Positions 1 through 6,754 of a stretch of DNA of 36,395 nt are shown here, piece after piece. Where the stretch lies: the NCBI GenBank assembly GCA_030523555.1, contig JAUNIH010000011.1, positions 1-36,395 on the forward strand, in the 5' to 3' direction. Position 1 is the first letter of the stretch; each line of letters begins with the position of its first letter. Below the pieces are notes generated by a model that saw only the letters and a program-made list of their open reading frames with translations, ran no database searches and was not told where the DNA came from. Both the position numbers and the translations under genes were made by a program. The DNA is from Erysipelotrichaceae bacterium (GTDB lineage: Bacteria; Bacillota_I; Bacilli_A; Erysipelotrichales; Erysipelotrichaceae).

Positions 1-2
1 TG

Positions 3-56
3 CCACATCTAATGACATTGGAATGCCACAGCCACACGAAATGTCAAAAAGCCTAA
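3..56 (+). CDS. Possible C-terminal tail of an upstream plus-strand gene
   Basis: This frame is open from the window edge and stops at 54-56, six bases before a strong hairpin terminator, which is where a gene end is expected. The visible 17 residues end in CHSHTKCQKA. Another plus frame stays open to 74-76, but its stop falls inside the terminator stem, so I prefer this one. Too little is present to name a product, and the region may simply be non-coding. Confidence 0.2.
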   Translation, partial: PHLMTLECHSHTKCQKA

Positions 57-61
57 AACAT

Positions 62-90
62 AAGGAAGAGGATTAAACCTCTTCCTTTTT
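62..90. terminator. Intrinsic terminator between convergent units
   Basis: A perfect 10-bp stem (AAGGAAGAGG / CCTCTTCCTT) closes a 6-nt loop and runs into five Ts on the plus strand. It ends whatever gene lies upstream. On the minus strand it sits just past the end of the rho operon, where the U tract is weaker, so it may act in both directions. Confidence 0.8.
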
Positions 91-93
91 CTG

Positions 94-357
94 TTATCTC
101 AATATATCCCAGTGACAGGTGGTGCCGCATCTGGATGTAGTGGCGACAAATTCATTGTCTTCTTCACTTCTGGCATCAAGTTTTCTTACAGGATAGAATT
201 CACAGAAGATATCTTTTTCTCTTAAATCACTGATCAGCTTCGACCATGGTCCGGCATGATCAAAACTGTCCGGTTTAAGGATGACTTCTTTTTCTTGTGT
301 ATCATATATCTTCTGAATAAGAGTTTCGATACTGTTTAAATTTCTGATTTCTATCAT
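94..357 (-). CDS. 87-residue protein of unknown function, downstream of rho
   Basis: I do not recognise this protein. It overlaps the rho stop by the 4-nt ATGA arrangement, so it is almost certainly translationally coupled to rho and the last gene of that operon before the terminator at 62-90. No membrane segment is visible. It looks like a small cytosolic alpha/beta protein, and the C-terminus carries a CGTTCHW stretch with two Cys and a His that could bind metal or be redox active. That is inference from composition only. The tight coupling to rho suggests a conserved neighbour, which could be tested by checking rho loci in related genomes. Confidence 0.75.
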   Translation of the reverse strand: MIEIRNLNSIETLIQKIYDTQEKEVILKPDSFDHAGPWSKLISDLREKDIFCEFYPVRKLDARSEEDNEFVATTSRCGTTCHWDILR

Positions 358-1628
358 ACGCTTTTAGAGGAAATAATGGTGTCAACCAGATCACTGTTGG
401 TTCTGGTTTTTATAAACATGGATATGAGATTATCAACGGAGACATCGGACGCTCTGGCGTTGAGTTCTCTTCTTATGGCGTTTACCGCTATCTGTTCCTT
501 ATTTGATAAAAGAAGGTCTTCTCTTCTGGTTCCGGATTTGACGATATCAATTGCCGGGAAGATTCTTCTTTCCTGCAGTTTTCTTGATAATATCAGTTCC
601 ATATTGCCGGTACCCTTGAATTCTTCATAGATGACATCGTCCATCTTGGATCCGGTATCAATCAGCGCTGTGGCAAGAATTGTAAGGGAACCTCTTTCCC
701 TGGTCTTTCTGGCAGCACCGAAGATTTTTTTAGGCATGTATAAGGCGTTTGGATCTAAACCTCCCGATAAGGTTTTACCGGAAGATGCCTCGGTAAGGTT
801 GTAGGCTCTTGATAATCTGGTGATTGAATCAAGAAGGATAAAGACGTCTTCACCGGCTTCCACAAGTCTTTTGGCGTGTTCAATAGTCAGTTCCGAAATA
901 TATTTATGACGGTTTGGCTGTTCATCAAATGTGGAATAGAAGATTCTCACATTTTCACCCCGAATTACTTCTTTGATATCCGTTACTTCTTCCGGTCTTT
1001 CATCTATCAGCAGTACCAGAAGATGAGCTTTGGGCTCAGATCTTAAGATTGAAATGGCTATATCTTTTAAGATAGTAGTTTTACCGGCTTTTGGAGGTGA
1101 TACGATAAGACCTCTTTGTCCCTTGCCGATAGGAGCTATCAGATCCATGACTCTCATAGCTAAAGATTCGCCTGGTCTTTCAAGTCTTACTCTTTCATCA
1201 GGAAAGACAGGTGTAAGATCTTCAAAGATGACTCTGTCTCTGATCATAGAGGTATCAAGGAAATTGATCTTATCAATATATATCAGTGAACAGAAATGTT
1301 CATTGTCTTTAGGCGCTCTTTTCTTGCCGATAATATAGTCACCGGTTCTTAAACGGAACTTTTTGATGAATGATGAAGATACGTAGATATTGTCATCACC
1401 GACATCAAAGTTGTCATTTCTAATGAAGCCGTAACCGTCTTCAAGAACGATAAGTATGCCTTCGCATCTTTCAGATGGGTCAGCTTTCTTTTCTTCTTTT
1501 ACGGGTTCCGGGTCTTTGAGAAGTTCGATGATTTCATCTTTTTTAAGATGAGTGATTTTTATTTCTTTTTCTTTGGCTAAAGCTTTCAGTTCTGTAAGGG
1601 TTAATGCGGATAATTCTTCTCTGTTCAT
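354..1628 (-). CDS. rho: Transcription termination factor Rho
   Basis: Rho is the hexameric RNA-dependent ATPase/translocase that ends transcription at Rho-dependent sites. The 424 residues show the expected order: a SAP-like N-terminal helical module (residues 1-40), a cold-shock-type primary RNA-binding domain (about 52-120, with DGYGFIR), then a RecA-type motor. The Walker A is SPPKAGKTTILKD and the Walker B LLVLLIDERPEEV. The Q-loop/R-loop region (LSGGLDPNAL) and the arginine-rich GAARKTRERGS and KSGTRRED segments are present. Length is normal for Firmicutes, with no long N-terminal insertion. The start is supported by AAAGGAT about 8 nt upstream. It follows the membrane protein gene by 24 nt and overlaps the 87-residue gene. 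Confidence 0.98.
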   Translation of the reverse strand: MNREELSALTLTELKALAKEKEIKITHLKKDEIIELLKDPEPVKEEKKADPSERCEGILIVLEDGYGFIRNDNFDVGDDNIYVSSSFIKKFRLRTGDYIIGKKRAPKDNEHFCSLIYIDKINFLDTSMIRDRVIFEDLTPVFPDERVRLERPGESLAMRVMDLIAPIGKGQRGLIVSPPKAGKTTILKDIAISILRSEPKAHLLVLLIDERPEEVTDIKEVIRGENVRIFYSTFDEQPNRHKYISELTIEHAKRLVEAGEDVFILLDSITRLSRAYNLTEASSGKTLSGGLDPNALYMPKKIFGAARKTRERGSLTILATALIDTGSKMDDVIYEEFKGTGNMELILSRKLQERRIFPAIDIVKSGTRREDLLLSNKEQIAVNAIRRELNARASDVSVDNLISMFIKTRTNSDLVDTIISSKSV

Positions 1629-1652
1629 TATTTATATCCTTTCTCAAGCATA

Positions 1653-2279
1653 TTATTTTTCGTATCTGAGAATACGTCTGAAAATACCGTTTATCATTGA
1701 TGAGCTGACTATCAGATAAACACCGGCGGCGATGTCAATAAACATCAGAAACAGACCGACTAAAATCCATAGTTCAGAAATATTGAAGAAGGCAGGAATC
1801 ATCGCAAACAAAGGACTGAGAATACAAAGGGCAATACCGATTGCGCTTTTTCTGTTTAATTCAGGCCGGTTGTTCTCTTTGACTTCCTCTATATAATCTT
1901 TTATGCCTTCATTGATAAAGATGCGTTCAAGTTTTGAAAGATTGTGTTTGGATGCATCGCCATATTTTACACTCAGATAAACCCCCAGGGCAATAAAGCC
2001 GAATAAACCGCCAAAGGCGATGAACATAGATATACTGTCCGGTATGTAGTACGAAAGTCCTGCCCCGAGAATCATGATGCCGGGACTGACGATGAATGAG
2101 GCGATACCCAGAGATATTTTCTGGGAGTTGTTTCTTTCATCAAAAAGATAATCCAGAATTTTTCTGATATCTTTATCCGAAGCTTCTTCCACATAGTTTT
2201 TGAGCCTTATGGGCTTGTTTTCTATTTCGTTTTCTTCGGGAATATTGTGTTCTGTCTTTTCTTCCTGTTTAAGACTCAT
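1653..2279 (-). CDS. Four-helix integral membrane protein of unknown function
   Basis: Two hydrophobic hairpins follow an acidic, charged N-terminus of about 65 residues. The four predicted helices start near SLGIASFIVSP, MFIAFGGLFGF, AIGIALCILSP and LWILVGLFLMF. A charged cytoplasmic segment separates the pairs. The repeated 'GIA..I.SP' at the start of helices 1 and 3 suggests an internal duplication. I do not recognise a catalytic motif. The open frame extends to 2387, but that start overlaps pncB; the ATG at 2279 (MSLKQEEK) is more sensible and sits 6 nt after a perfect TATAAT, implying little or no leader. It is first in a minus-strand unit with rho. Confidence 0.7.
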   Translation of the reverse strand: MSLKQEEKTEHNIPEENEIENKPIRLKNYVEEASDKDIRKILDYLFDERNNSQKISLGIASFIVSPGIMILGAGLSYYIPDSISMFIAFGGLFGFIALGVYLSVKYGDASKHNLSKLERIFINEGIKDYIEEVKENNRPELNRKSAIGIALCILSPLFAMIPAFFNISELWILVGLFLMFIDIAAGVYLIVSSSMINGIFRRILRYEK

Positions 2280-2343
2280 ATTTATATTATATAGGATATA
2301 AAACCGCATATAGTTTAAAATATCTATAAAGGAAGTGTTGAAT
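2280..2343. promoter_or_regulatory. Divergent promoter region, membrane protein/rho versus pncB
   Basis: All signals for two divergent units fit in 64 bp. On the minus strand TATAAT (plus-strand ATTATA at 2286-2291) is followed by ATAAAT and then the start codon, with no Shine-Dalgarno, so the minus transcript would be leaderless or nearly so. On the plus strand AAAGGAAG (2328-2335) is a clear ribosome site for pncB at 2344. No good -35 is visible for either direction. Confidence 0.5.
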
Positions 2344-3543
2344 ATGGAACAGATTATCACAAGTTTACTGGAAACGGATTTATACAAATTTTCAATGGGA
2401 CAGGCTATCTATCATCAGTATTCTGACTATAAGACAACCTGGACTTTCAAGTGCCGTAATGATGATGTTTATTTTACGGATGAAATGATTGAAGAAATCA
2501 AGAGACAGATTTCTTTGTTCTGCAATCTGAGATTCAATGAGGATGAACTGGAATATCTGAATAATATAAGATGGCTGAAGGGTTCATATGTTGATTTCTT
2601 GAGATTATGGGAACCGAGATATGAGGATTTTGAAATAGGCAGAGGGGAAGATGAAAAACTGATTATTGAAGCCAAAGGCACATGGCTTAATACTTCAATG
2701 TATGAAGTGCCGGTACTGGCTATTGTCAATGAGGTTTATTTCCGTATGAATTATGACTATGATGAACTTCTTTCTTCTTTCAAGGAAAGACTTGAGAAAA
2801 AGATTGAAGATCTTAAGAGTGGTAAATATAATATCGGTTCTTTCTCTGAGTTCGGTTTAAGAAGAAGGCTTTCGGGTGAAGCTCAGGAGATTGAGGTAAA
2901 GGCCTTATGTACAAATACCTATCCGGGAAGTGTATGTATCGGTACATCCAATGTCTATCTTGCGAAAAAGTATGGTGTCAAACCTGTAGGTACGATGGCT
3001 CATGAATGGATTATGTGTGTGGGCCAGGGTAATCATAAACACAATTGTGCATACTCCAACCATTATTCTATGAGAAGCTGGGTAGATGAATACAGCGTTT
3101 TAAACGGTACAGCACTGACTGATACCATTACTACCGACTGTTTCTTAAAAGATTTCGATCTGACTTACGCTACCTTATTCTCAGGTGTAAGACATGATTC
3201 AGGTGATCCTTATGAATGGGCTGACAAGATGATTGCCCATTATGAGAAACTGGGTATTGATCCTAAGACCAAGACTTTCCTTTTCTCTGATTCACTCAAT
3301 CTTGAAAAGGCTGATGCGATAAATACGAAGTATAAGGATAAATTCAAAGTGGCCTTTGGTATAGGCACCTTCTTCTCTAACGATACATGTGTAAGACCTT
3401 TAAATATCGTTATGAAGGTTACACGCTGCAACGGTTCTGATGTTGCGAAGATTTCTGATGTCCAGGGTAAAGGTATGTGCAAATCTCAGGATTATGTAGA
3501 TTATCTCAACCGTTGTATCGACTGGAGAATGAATAATGACTGA
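2344..3543 (+). CDS. pncB: Nicotinate phosphoribosyltransferase
   Basis: It makes nicotinate mononucleotide from nicotinate and PRPP with ATP, the entry step of NAD salvage (Preiss-Handler route). The 399 residues match the enterobacterial PncB subfamily: LLETDLYKFSMGQAIY at the N-terminus, GTMAHEWIM holding the His that is phosphorylated in the family, then GVRHDSGDPYEWADK and FGIGTFFSND for PRPP and phosphate binding. A frame start exists at GTG 2335, but the ATG at 2344 has AAGGAAG at the right distance. It overlaps pncC by 8 nt and starts a three-gene NAD operon. Confidence 0.96.
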   Translation: MEQIITSLLETDLYKFSMGQAIYHQYSDYKTTWTFKCRNDDVYFTDEMIEEIKRQISLFCNLRFNEDELEYLNNIRWLKGSYVDFLRLWEPRYEDFEIGRGEDEKLIIEAKGTWLNTSMYEVPVLAIVNEVYFRMNYDYDELLSSFKERLEKKIEDLKSGKYNIGSFSEFGLRRRLSGEAQEIEVKALCTNTYPGSVCIGTSNVYLAKKYGVKPVGTMAHEWIMCVGQGNHKHNCAYSNHYSMRSWVDEYSVLNGTALTDTITTDCFLKDFDLTYATLFSGVRHDSGDPYEWADKMIAHYEKLGIDPKTKTFLFSDSLNLEKADAINTKYKDKFKVAFGIGTFFSNDTCVRPLNIVMKVTRCNGSDVAKISDVQGKGMCKSQDYVDYLNRCIDWRMNND

Positions 3544-4036
3544 TGAGATCATTCATCTCTATGAAAGACTGGTAAATATTTTAAAAGAAAGGGAACTTTA
3601 TATTTCCACCATGGAATCATGTACCGGGGGACAGGTAGCTTCATATATCACCGATATTGAAGGAAGTTCGGAAGTGATTAAGGGAGCCTATGTCACCTAC
3701 AGCAATATGGCGAAGGTATTAAATGGCGTCGATGAAGATATCATTAACAGATATGGAGTCTACAGTTACGAGTGTGCAAGATCCATGGCGAAAGCCTGCA
3801 GGGATAAATATAAGGCAGATATCGGTATAGGGATAACAGGCACTTTTTCCAATGTCGATGAAAACAATGAAGACAGTATTATCAATAATGTCTTTGTATC
3901 AATATCATTCAATGATGAATATCATGATCTGGGTATAAAGCTGAATGATGGATTAAAGCGCTATGAAGCCAAGGATGAGGTGGCTTTGAAAGTGGCGGAA
4001 AAAGTTCTGAAGATACTTGAAAAGAAAGGTAAATGA
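3536..4036 (+). CDS. pncC: Nicotinamide-nucleotide amidohydrolase, CinA C-terminal type
   Basis: This 166-residue protein is a stand-alone CinA C-terminal domain. Family members (PncC) deamidate nicotinamide mononucleotide to nicotinate mononucleotide, recycling NMN made by DNA ligase and other NAD consumers. The signature STMESCTGG near residues 20-28 corresponds to the family TAESCTGG with the catalytic Ser. GAYVTYSN and GIGITGTFS follow as expected. The N-terminal molybdopterin-binding half of full CinA is absent, as in E. coli YgaD. It overlaps pncB by 8 nt and is followed 3 nt later by nadD; both neighbours use or make the same nucleotide, which supports the assignment. Confidence 0.88.
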   Translation: MTDEIIHLYERLVNILKERELYISTMESCTGGQVASYITDIEGSSEVIKGAYVTYSNMAKVLNGVDEDIINRYGVYSYECARSMAKACRDKYKADIGIGITGTFSNVDENNEDSIINNVFVSISFNDEYHDLGIKLNDGLKRYEAKDEVALKVAEKVLKILEKKGK

Positions 4037-4039
4037 CAG

Positions 4040-4603
4040 ATGAGAACAGCAGTCTACTGTGGAAGTTTTGCCCCGGTACATCTTGGACATATCGGAATCG
4101 TAAAAGAGACATTAAAAGAAAAACTGGCTGATCGAGTCATAATAGTTGCGAGTTCTGATTACTGGAACAAGAAAGTCGCCATTGATCTTGATACCCGATT
4201 GAAGTGTCTTAAACTGTATGAAAGCGAAGATATCATTATCGATGATGATATCAAAGATAATGAAGCACCAAATACCTATACCTTATTTGAACAGCTAAAG
4301 ATTAAGTATCCGGAAGATGAACTGTGTCTTATGCTGGGGGCGGATAATCTTCCCCGTTTCGCAAACTGGGTAAATGCGCAGTATCTTTTGGACAATTATC
4401 CTTTCATTGTGATGAACAGAGATGATTATGATACTGTTGACCTGTTAAATAAGCTTTATAAGAAGGATTATTTTATTCTTAACTGCGATAATTTTGATAT
4501 CTCATCCAGCTATATCAGGGAACATCTTGATGATTATTGTCTGATTAAGGATATGATTGATGAGGAAGTTGTGGAAATCATCAGAACTTCAATTGTTCAG
4601 TAA
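4040..4603 (+). CDS. nadD: Nicotinate-nucleotide adenylyltransferase
   Basis: It joins NaMN and ATP to give deamido-NAD. The 187 residues begin with the nucleotidyltransferase motif GSFAPVHLGH (family GSFDPxHxGH, here with Ala for Asp) and end with the second motif SSSYIRE (family ISSTxIR). MLGADNLPRF in the middle is the NadD GxDxL region. It is the last gene of the pncB-pncC-nadD operon. NAD synthetase (nadE) is not in the window and must be elsewhere. No HD-domain (YqeK) gene follows, unlike many Firmicutes nadD loci. Confidence 0.92.
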   Translation: MRTAVYCGSFAPVHLGHIGIVKETLKEKLADRVIIVASSDYWNKKVAIDLDTRLKCLKLYESEDIIIDDDIKDNEAPNTYTLFEQLKIKYPEDELCLMLGADNLPRFANWVNAQYLLDNYPFIVMNRDDYDTVDLLNKLYKKDYFILNCDNFDISSSYIREHLDDYCLIKDMIDEEVVEIIRTSIVQ

Positions 4604-4629
4604 ATAAGGACTGATTTCAATATTGCAGA

Positions 4630-4697
4630 ATAAGTTTTCCACAATTGAAACTTATGGGTACTAAAAAATGGGAAAAAATGACAGAAACTGTTTTTCC
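4630..4697 (+). other. Two inverted repeats downstream of nadD
   Basis: The first is a perfect 8-bp pair (ATAAGTTT at 4630-4637, AAACTTAT at 4648-4655). The second pairs GGAAAA at 4671-4676 with TTTTCC at 4692-4697 around an inner ACAG/CTGT hairpin, with a T tract inside its 3' arm. Together they could terminate the NAD operon and separate it from the small gene at 4739. Neither has a classic trailing T run, so the role is uncertain. Confidence 0.4.
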
Positions 4698-4738
4698 TTA
4701 TGTGTGAGAATTAGATTGCGCACAAGGAGACAACAGAT

Positions 4739-4888
4739 ATGTCAAAGAAAGAAATGACTCCCGAAGAAGTTCAAGAGTACCTTAAAGAGGGTCTTGAATC
4801 AGGGAGAATCAGAAAGGGCGGTTTTATTGAGGAAGCCCTCAGTTTCCAGATTGATTACCTTAAAGAAAAAAAGAAGGAAAATCAGTAA
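4739..4888 (+). CDS. 49-residue small protein
   Basis: I do not recognise the family. The frame is well supported as a gene: AAGGAGA lies about 9 nt before the ATG, and the stop is followed at once by its own terminator. The product starts MSKKEMTPEEVQEYLKEGLE and is highly charged, mostly helical in appearance, with a Lys-rich tail (KEKKKENQ). No membrane segment or Cys is present. It sits alone between the NAD operon and the IS element. A small DNA- or RNA-binding protein or a regulator subunit would fit the composition, but that is only a guess. Confidence 0.65.
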   Translation: MSKKEMTPEEVQEYLKEGLESGRIRKGGFIEEALSFQIDYLKEKKKENQ

Positions 4889-4890
4889 GT

Positions 4891-4912
4891 GGAGTCTAAT
4901 GACTCCTTTATT
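4891..4912 (+). terminator. Terminator of the 49-residue gene
   Basis: GGAGTC (4891-4896) and GACTCC (4901-4906) pair around a TAAT loop and run into TTTATT. It begins 2 nt after the stop codon. The IS605-type element is inserted immediately downstream. Confidence 0.65.
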
Positions 4913-4921
4913 AATAATTGA

Positions 4922-5090
4922 TATGTCAACTACCCATCACCTGAAGGTAATGGGCTTGTAACTGCCCGGTTGTGCTAACGGATTAATCCTCCAACCTTTA
5001 ACCCCATTTAGTATTGCTACCAAAAGTGGCGTTACATCACAGGGTGATTGACTGCACCCTTTACAGAAGAGTTTACTCTGCTGTAACTGT
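4922..5090 (-). ncRNA. Probable omega RNA and right-end hairpins of the IS605-type element
   Basis: In TnpB systems the guide RNA is made from the 3' end of tnpB plus the right end. Here that interval is rich in pairing: ACAG-AGAG with CTCT-CTGT (5061-5084, over the tnpB stop), AGGGTG with CACCCT (5041-5060), and the terminal hairpin CCCAT-ACC / GGT-ATGGG (4933-4954). It is far more GC-rich and structured than nearby intergenic DNA. Extent and processing are inferred; the guide would be the host sequence beyond about 4917. Confidence 0.5.
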
Positions 5091-6212
5091 ATCAGGTACT
5101 TGACTGTTTTCCAGATAGTTTATTCCCATACGATACAGATTCATGGCTCCAACACGGTCATCATTGGAACTGTAGCCGCAGTTTCTGCAGGTAAAAAGAT
5201 GTATCTTTTTGTTCCGGTTGTTCTTTTCAATGTGTCCACAGAAAGGACAGCACTGACTTGTATACCTTGGATCCACCTTTATTACTGCAGACTGATTCTG
5301 TCTGGCCTTGTAGACAAGTTTCTGTTCAAGGTCATAAAAAGACCAGGATACAGATACATATCTGTCTTCTGTACGAACCCGTTCAGTGGCATTACGGATT
5401 CCAGTCAGATCTTCCAGAACAAAAAGCGTATTCTTTGGGTTAGATTCAACGAGTGCCTTTGATACCTGATGATTGACATCCTGCATCCAACGGTTTTCTC
5501 GCTGTCCGATAGCCTTGAGTCTTCGTCTGGAAGATGGAGTATGACGCATCTGCAGTTCCCTGCGTGTTTTGGAGTAGCTGGCTCTTTTCTGTTTGATGGC
5601 TTTACCGCTAACAAATCCTGTCTTGTGTCTGCTGTCATAGGTGGCAACGACAAAGTTGATCCCTCTGTCAACACCTACTACATTGCATACATCAGAAAGC
5701 TTCATCTCTTCAACATCAAAGGTAACCGGGATATGCAGAAAATATCTGCCACGCTTATTCACAAGTCTGGCAGTGCCAAAACTGTAAATTGAATGGTCAA
5801 AATATTTAGACATACCTTCAGCGAAATACGGCAGTTTGACACGACCAGAAAGCGTATTTACGGAAAAGCAGTTTTTTGTTAGAGAATAATCTCTGTTCCA
5901 TACAAGGTCATACTGCGGTTTCCTGAAAGAAGGCCGGATCCATTCCTTTTCATTTTCAAGAACAGTCCTGTATCTGGCGATGACGGTCTTGAATACGGAC
6001 TGCACCATCTGGGATTTTAAACCAAATCTTTCACGGAGGTCAGAATACAGAGTCTTGTTAAGTGAAAACTGCTTCAGGTCGTGTGTACGGAATACATAGT
6101 CTGAAACGTAATTGCAGGCATCACGATAAACAGACATGGTATTATCTAATAGAGATCTGTCTGTTTCAGATACGGATATCTGTATTTTTGCGGTAACTGT
6201 CATCTGTTCCAT
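5073..6212 (-). CDS. tnpB: TnpB, RNA-guided RuvC-type nuclease of IS605 family
   Basis: TnpB proteins are omega-RNA-guided DNA nucleases that help retain the IS at its donor site and are ancestral to Cas12. All catalytic elements are visible in the 379 residues: RuvC-I Asp182 in NVVGVDRGINF, RuvC-II Glu267 in FVLEDLTGI, a zinc ribbon with C322-C325 and C342-C345, and the RuvC-III Asp at 351/352 in SNDDRVGAMNLY. Length is typical and there is no frameshift, so the nuclease looks functional. AAGGAG precedes the ATG. It diverges from tnpA across a 77-bp gap. The 3' end overlaps the presumed omega RNA. Confidence 0.95.
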   Translation of the reverse strand: MEQMTVTAKIQISVSETDRSLLDNTMSVYRDACNYVSDYVFRTHDLKQFSLNKTLYSDLRERFGLKSQMVQSVFKTVIARYRTVLENEKEWIRPSFRKPQYDLVWNRDYSLTKNCFSVNTLSGRVKLPYFAEGMSKYFDHSIYSFGTARLVNKRGRYFLHIPVTFDVEEMKLSDVCNVVGVDRGINFVVATYDSRHKTGFVSGKAIKQKRASYSKTRRELQMRHTPSSRRRLKAIGQRENRWMQDVNHQVSKALVESNPKNTLFVLEDLTGIRNATERVRTEDRYVSVSWSFYDLEQKLVYKARQNQSAVIKVDPRYTSQCCPFCGHIEKNNRNKKIHLFTCRNCGYSSNDDRVGAMNLYRMGINYLENSQVPDTVTAE

Positions 6213-6234
6213 ATAAGTACTCCTTTCATCGATA

Positions 6235-6271
6235 TTTCACTAATATTATTATACAATAATTATTAGTGAAA
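6235..6271. promoter_or_regulatory. Perfect 11-bp inverted repeat in the tnpA/tnpB divergent promoter region
   Basis: TTTCACTAATA (6235-6245) and TATTAGTGAAA (6261-6271) pair perfectly, and TTATT/AATAA inside extends the stem with one bulge. It sits between the divergent transposase genes, where a dimeric repressor or an RNA structure limiting tnpA expression would act. TATTATAC inside is -10-like. Which strand uses it is not clear. Confidence 0.5.
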
Positions 6272-6289
6272 GTTAATAAAATACATTAA

Positions 6290-6694
6290 ATGGATAACAG
6301 ATACAAGCGGCATAATCGCAGAAAGTATAGTCTAAAAGTTCATATTGTTCTTGTAACAAAATATAGAAAACAGTTACTTAAGGGTACAATTGCCAATGAT
6401 GTTAAACAAAAGATTTTCGATATATGTAATCACAAAGGTTGGGAAATTATTGCCATGGAGACAGACAAAGACCACATACATTTTCCCGTAGGTTATGACA
6501 CAACGGATAAAGTTTGTGACATGGTTAAAACTATTAAACAGGAAACGACATATTATCTATGGCAAAAATACAATACATTTCTTTCTAAGCAATATTGGAA
6601 GAAACGGATTTTCTGGTCTGATGGATATTTCGCTTGCAGTATTGGTGAAGTATCATCAGCAACGATACAAAAATATATAGAATCACAAGGATAG
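6290..6694 (+). CDS. tnpA: TnpA, Y1 HUH transposase of IS200/IS605 family
   Basis: This is the 134-residue single-strand transposase. The HUH pair is H62-I-H64 in DKDHIHFPVG and the catalytic tyrosine is Y129 in IQKYIESQG. The sequence FWSDGYFACSIGEVSS is the usual segment before the tyrosine helix. The frame is full length. No convincing Shine-Dalgarno is visible before ATG 6290, consistent with the weak expression normal for this family. Codons are more AT-rich than in the metabolic neighbours, as expected of mobile DNA. It reads toward the nuclease gene at 6755. Confidence 0.93.
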   Translation: MDNRYKRHNRRKYSLKVHIVLVTKYRKQLLKGTIANDVKQKIFDICNHKGWEIIAMETDKDHIHFPVGYDTTDKVCDMVKTIKQETTYYLWQKYNTFLSKQYWKKRIFWSDGYFACSIGEVSSATIQKYIESQG

Positions 6695-6710
6695 GAGGTC
6701 GGTTGCTCCT

Positions 6711-6732
6711 CCCACCACCTAAAGGTAGTGGG
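6711..6732. repeat. Left-end subterminal hairpin of the IS605-type element
   Basis: CCCAC-ACC and GGT-GTGGG pair around a short CTAAA loop with one mismatch. It matches the right-end hairpin at 4933-4954 in plan and largely in sequence. TnpA recognises such hairpins. It lies 13 nt inside the presumed cleavage motif at 6746-6750. Confidence 0.75.
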
Positions 6733-6754
6733 TTTCCGCAACCTTATTGAATTT

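Larger units (their letters stand above)
4917..6745 (-). mobile_element. IS605-type element of the IS200/IS605 family, apparently complete
   Basis: Divergent tnpB (minus) and tnpA (plus) lie between two subterminal hairpins with related sequence (4933-4954 and 6711-6732). Elements of this family have no terminal inverted repeats or target duplications; they move as single-stranded circles and insert 3' of a short motif. The tnpB-proximal end is the right end, so the element is oriented on the minus strand. TCAAT (plus ATTGA) occurs at 4917-4921 and again at 6746-6750, 11-13 nt outside each hairpin, which fits the cleavage sites. On that reading the element is about 1.83 kb. The exact ends are inferred. 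Confidence 0.8.

Noticed and set aside
376-630. Plus-strand ORF inside rho, and similar frames opposite other genes
   Set aside because: Antisense shadow of a strongly conserved gene, with no ribosome site and no recognisable domain.
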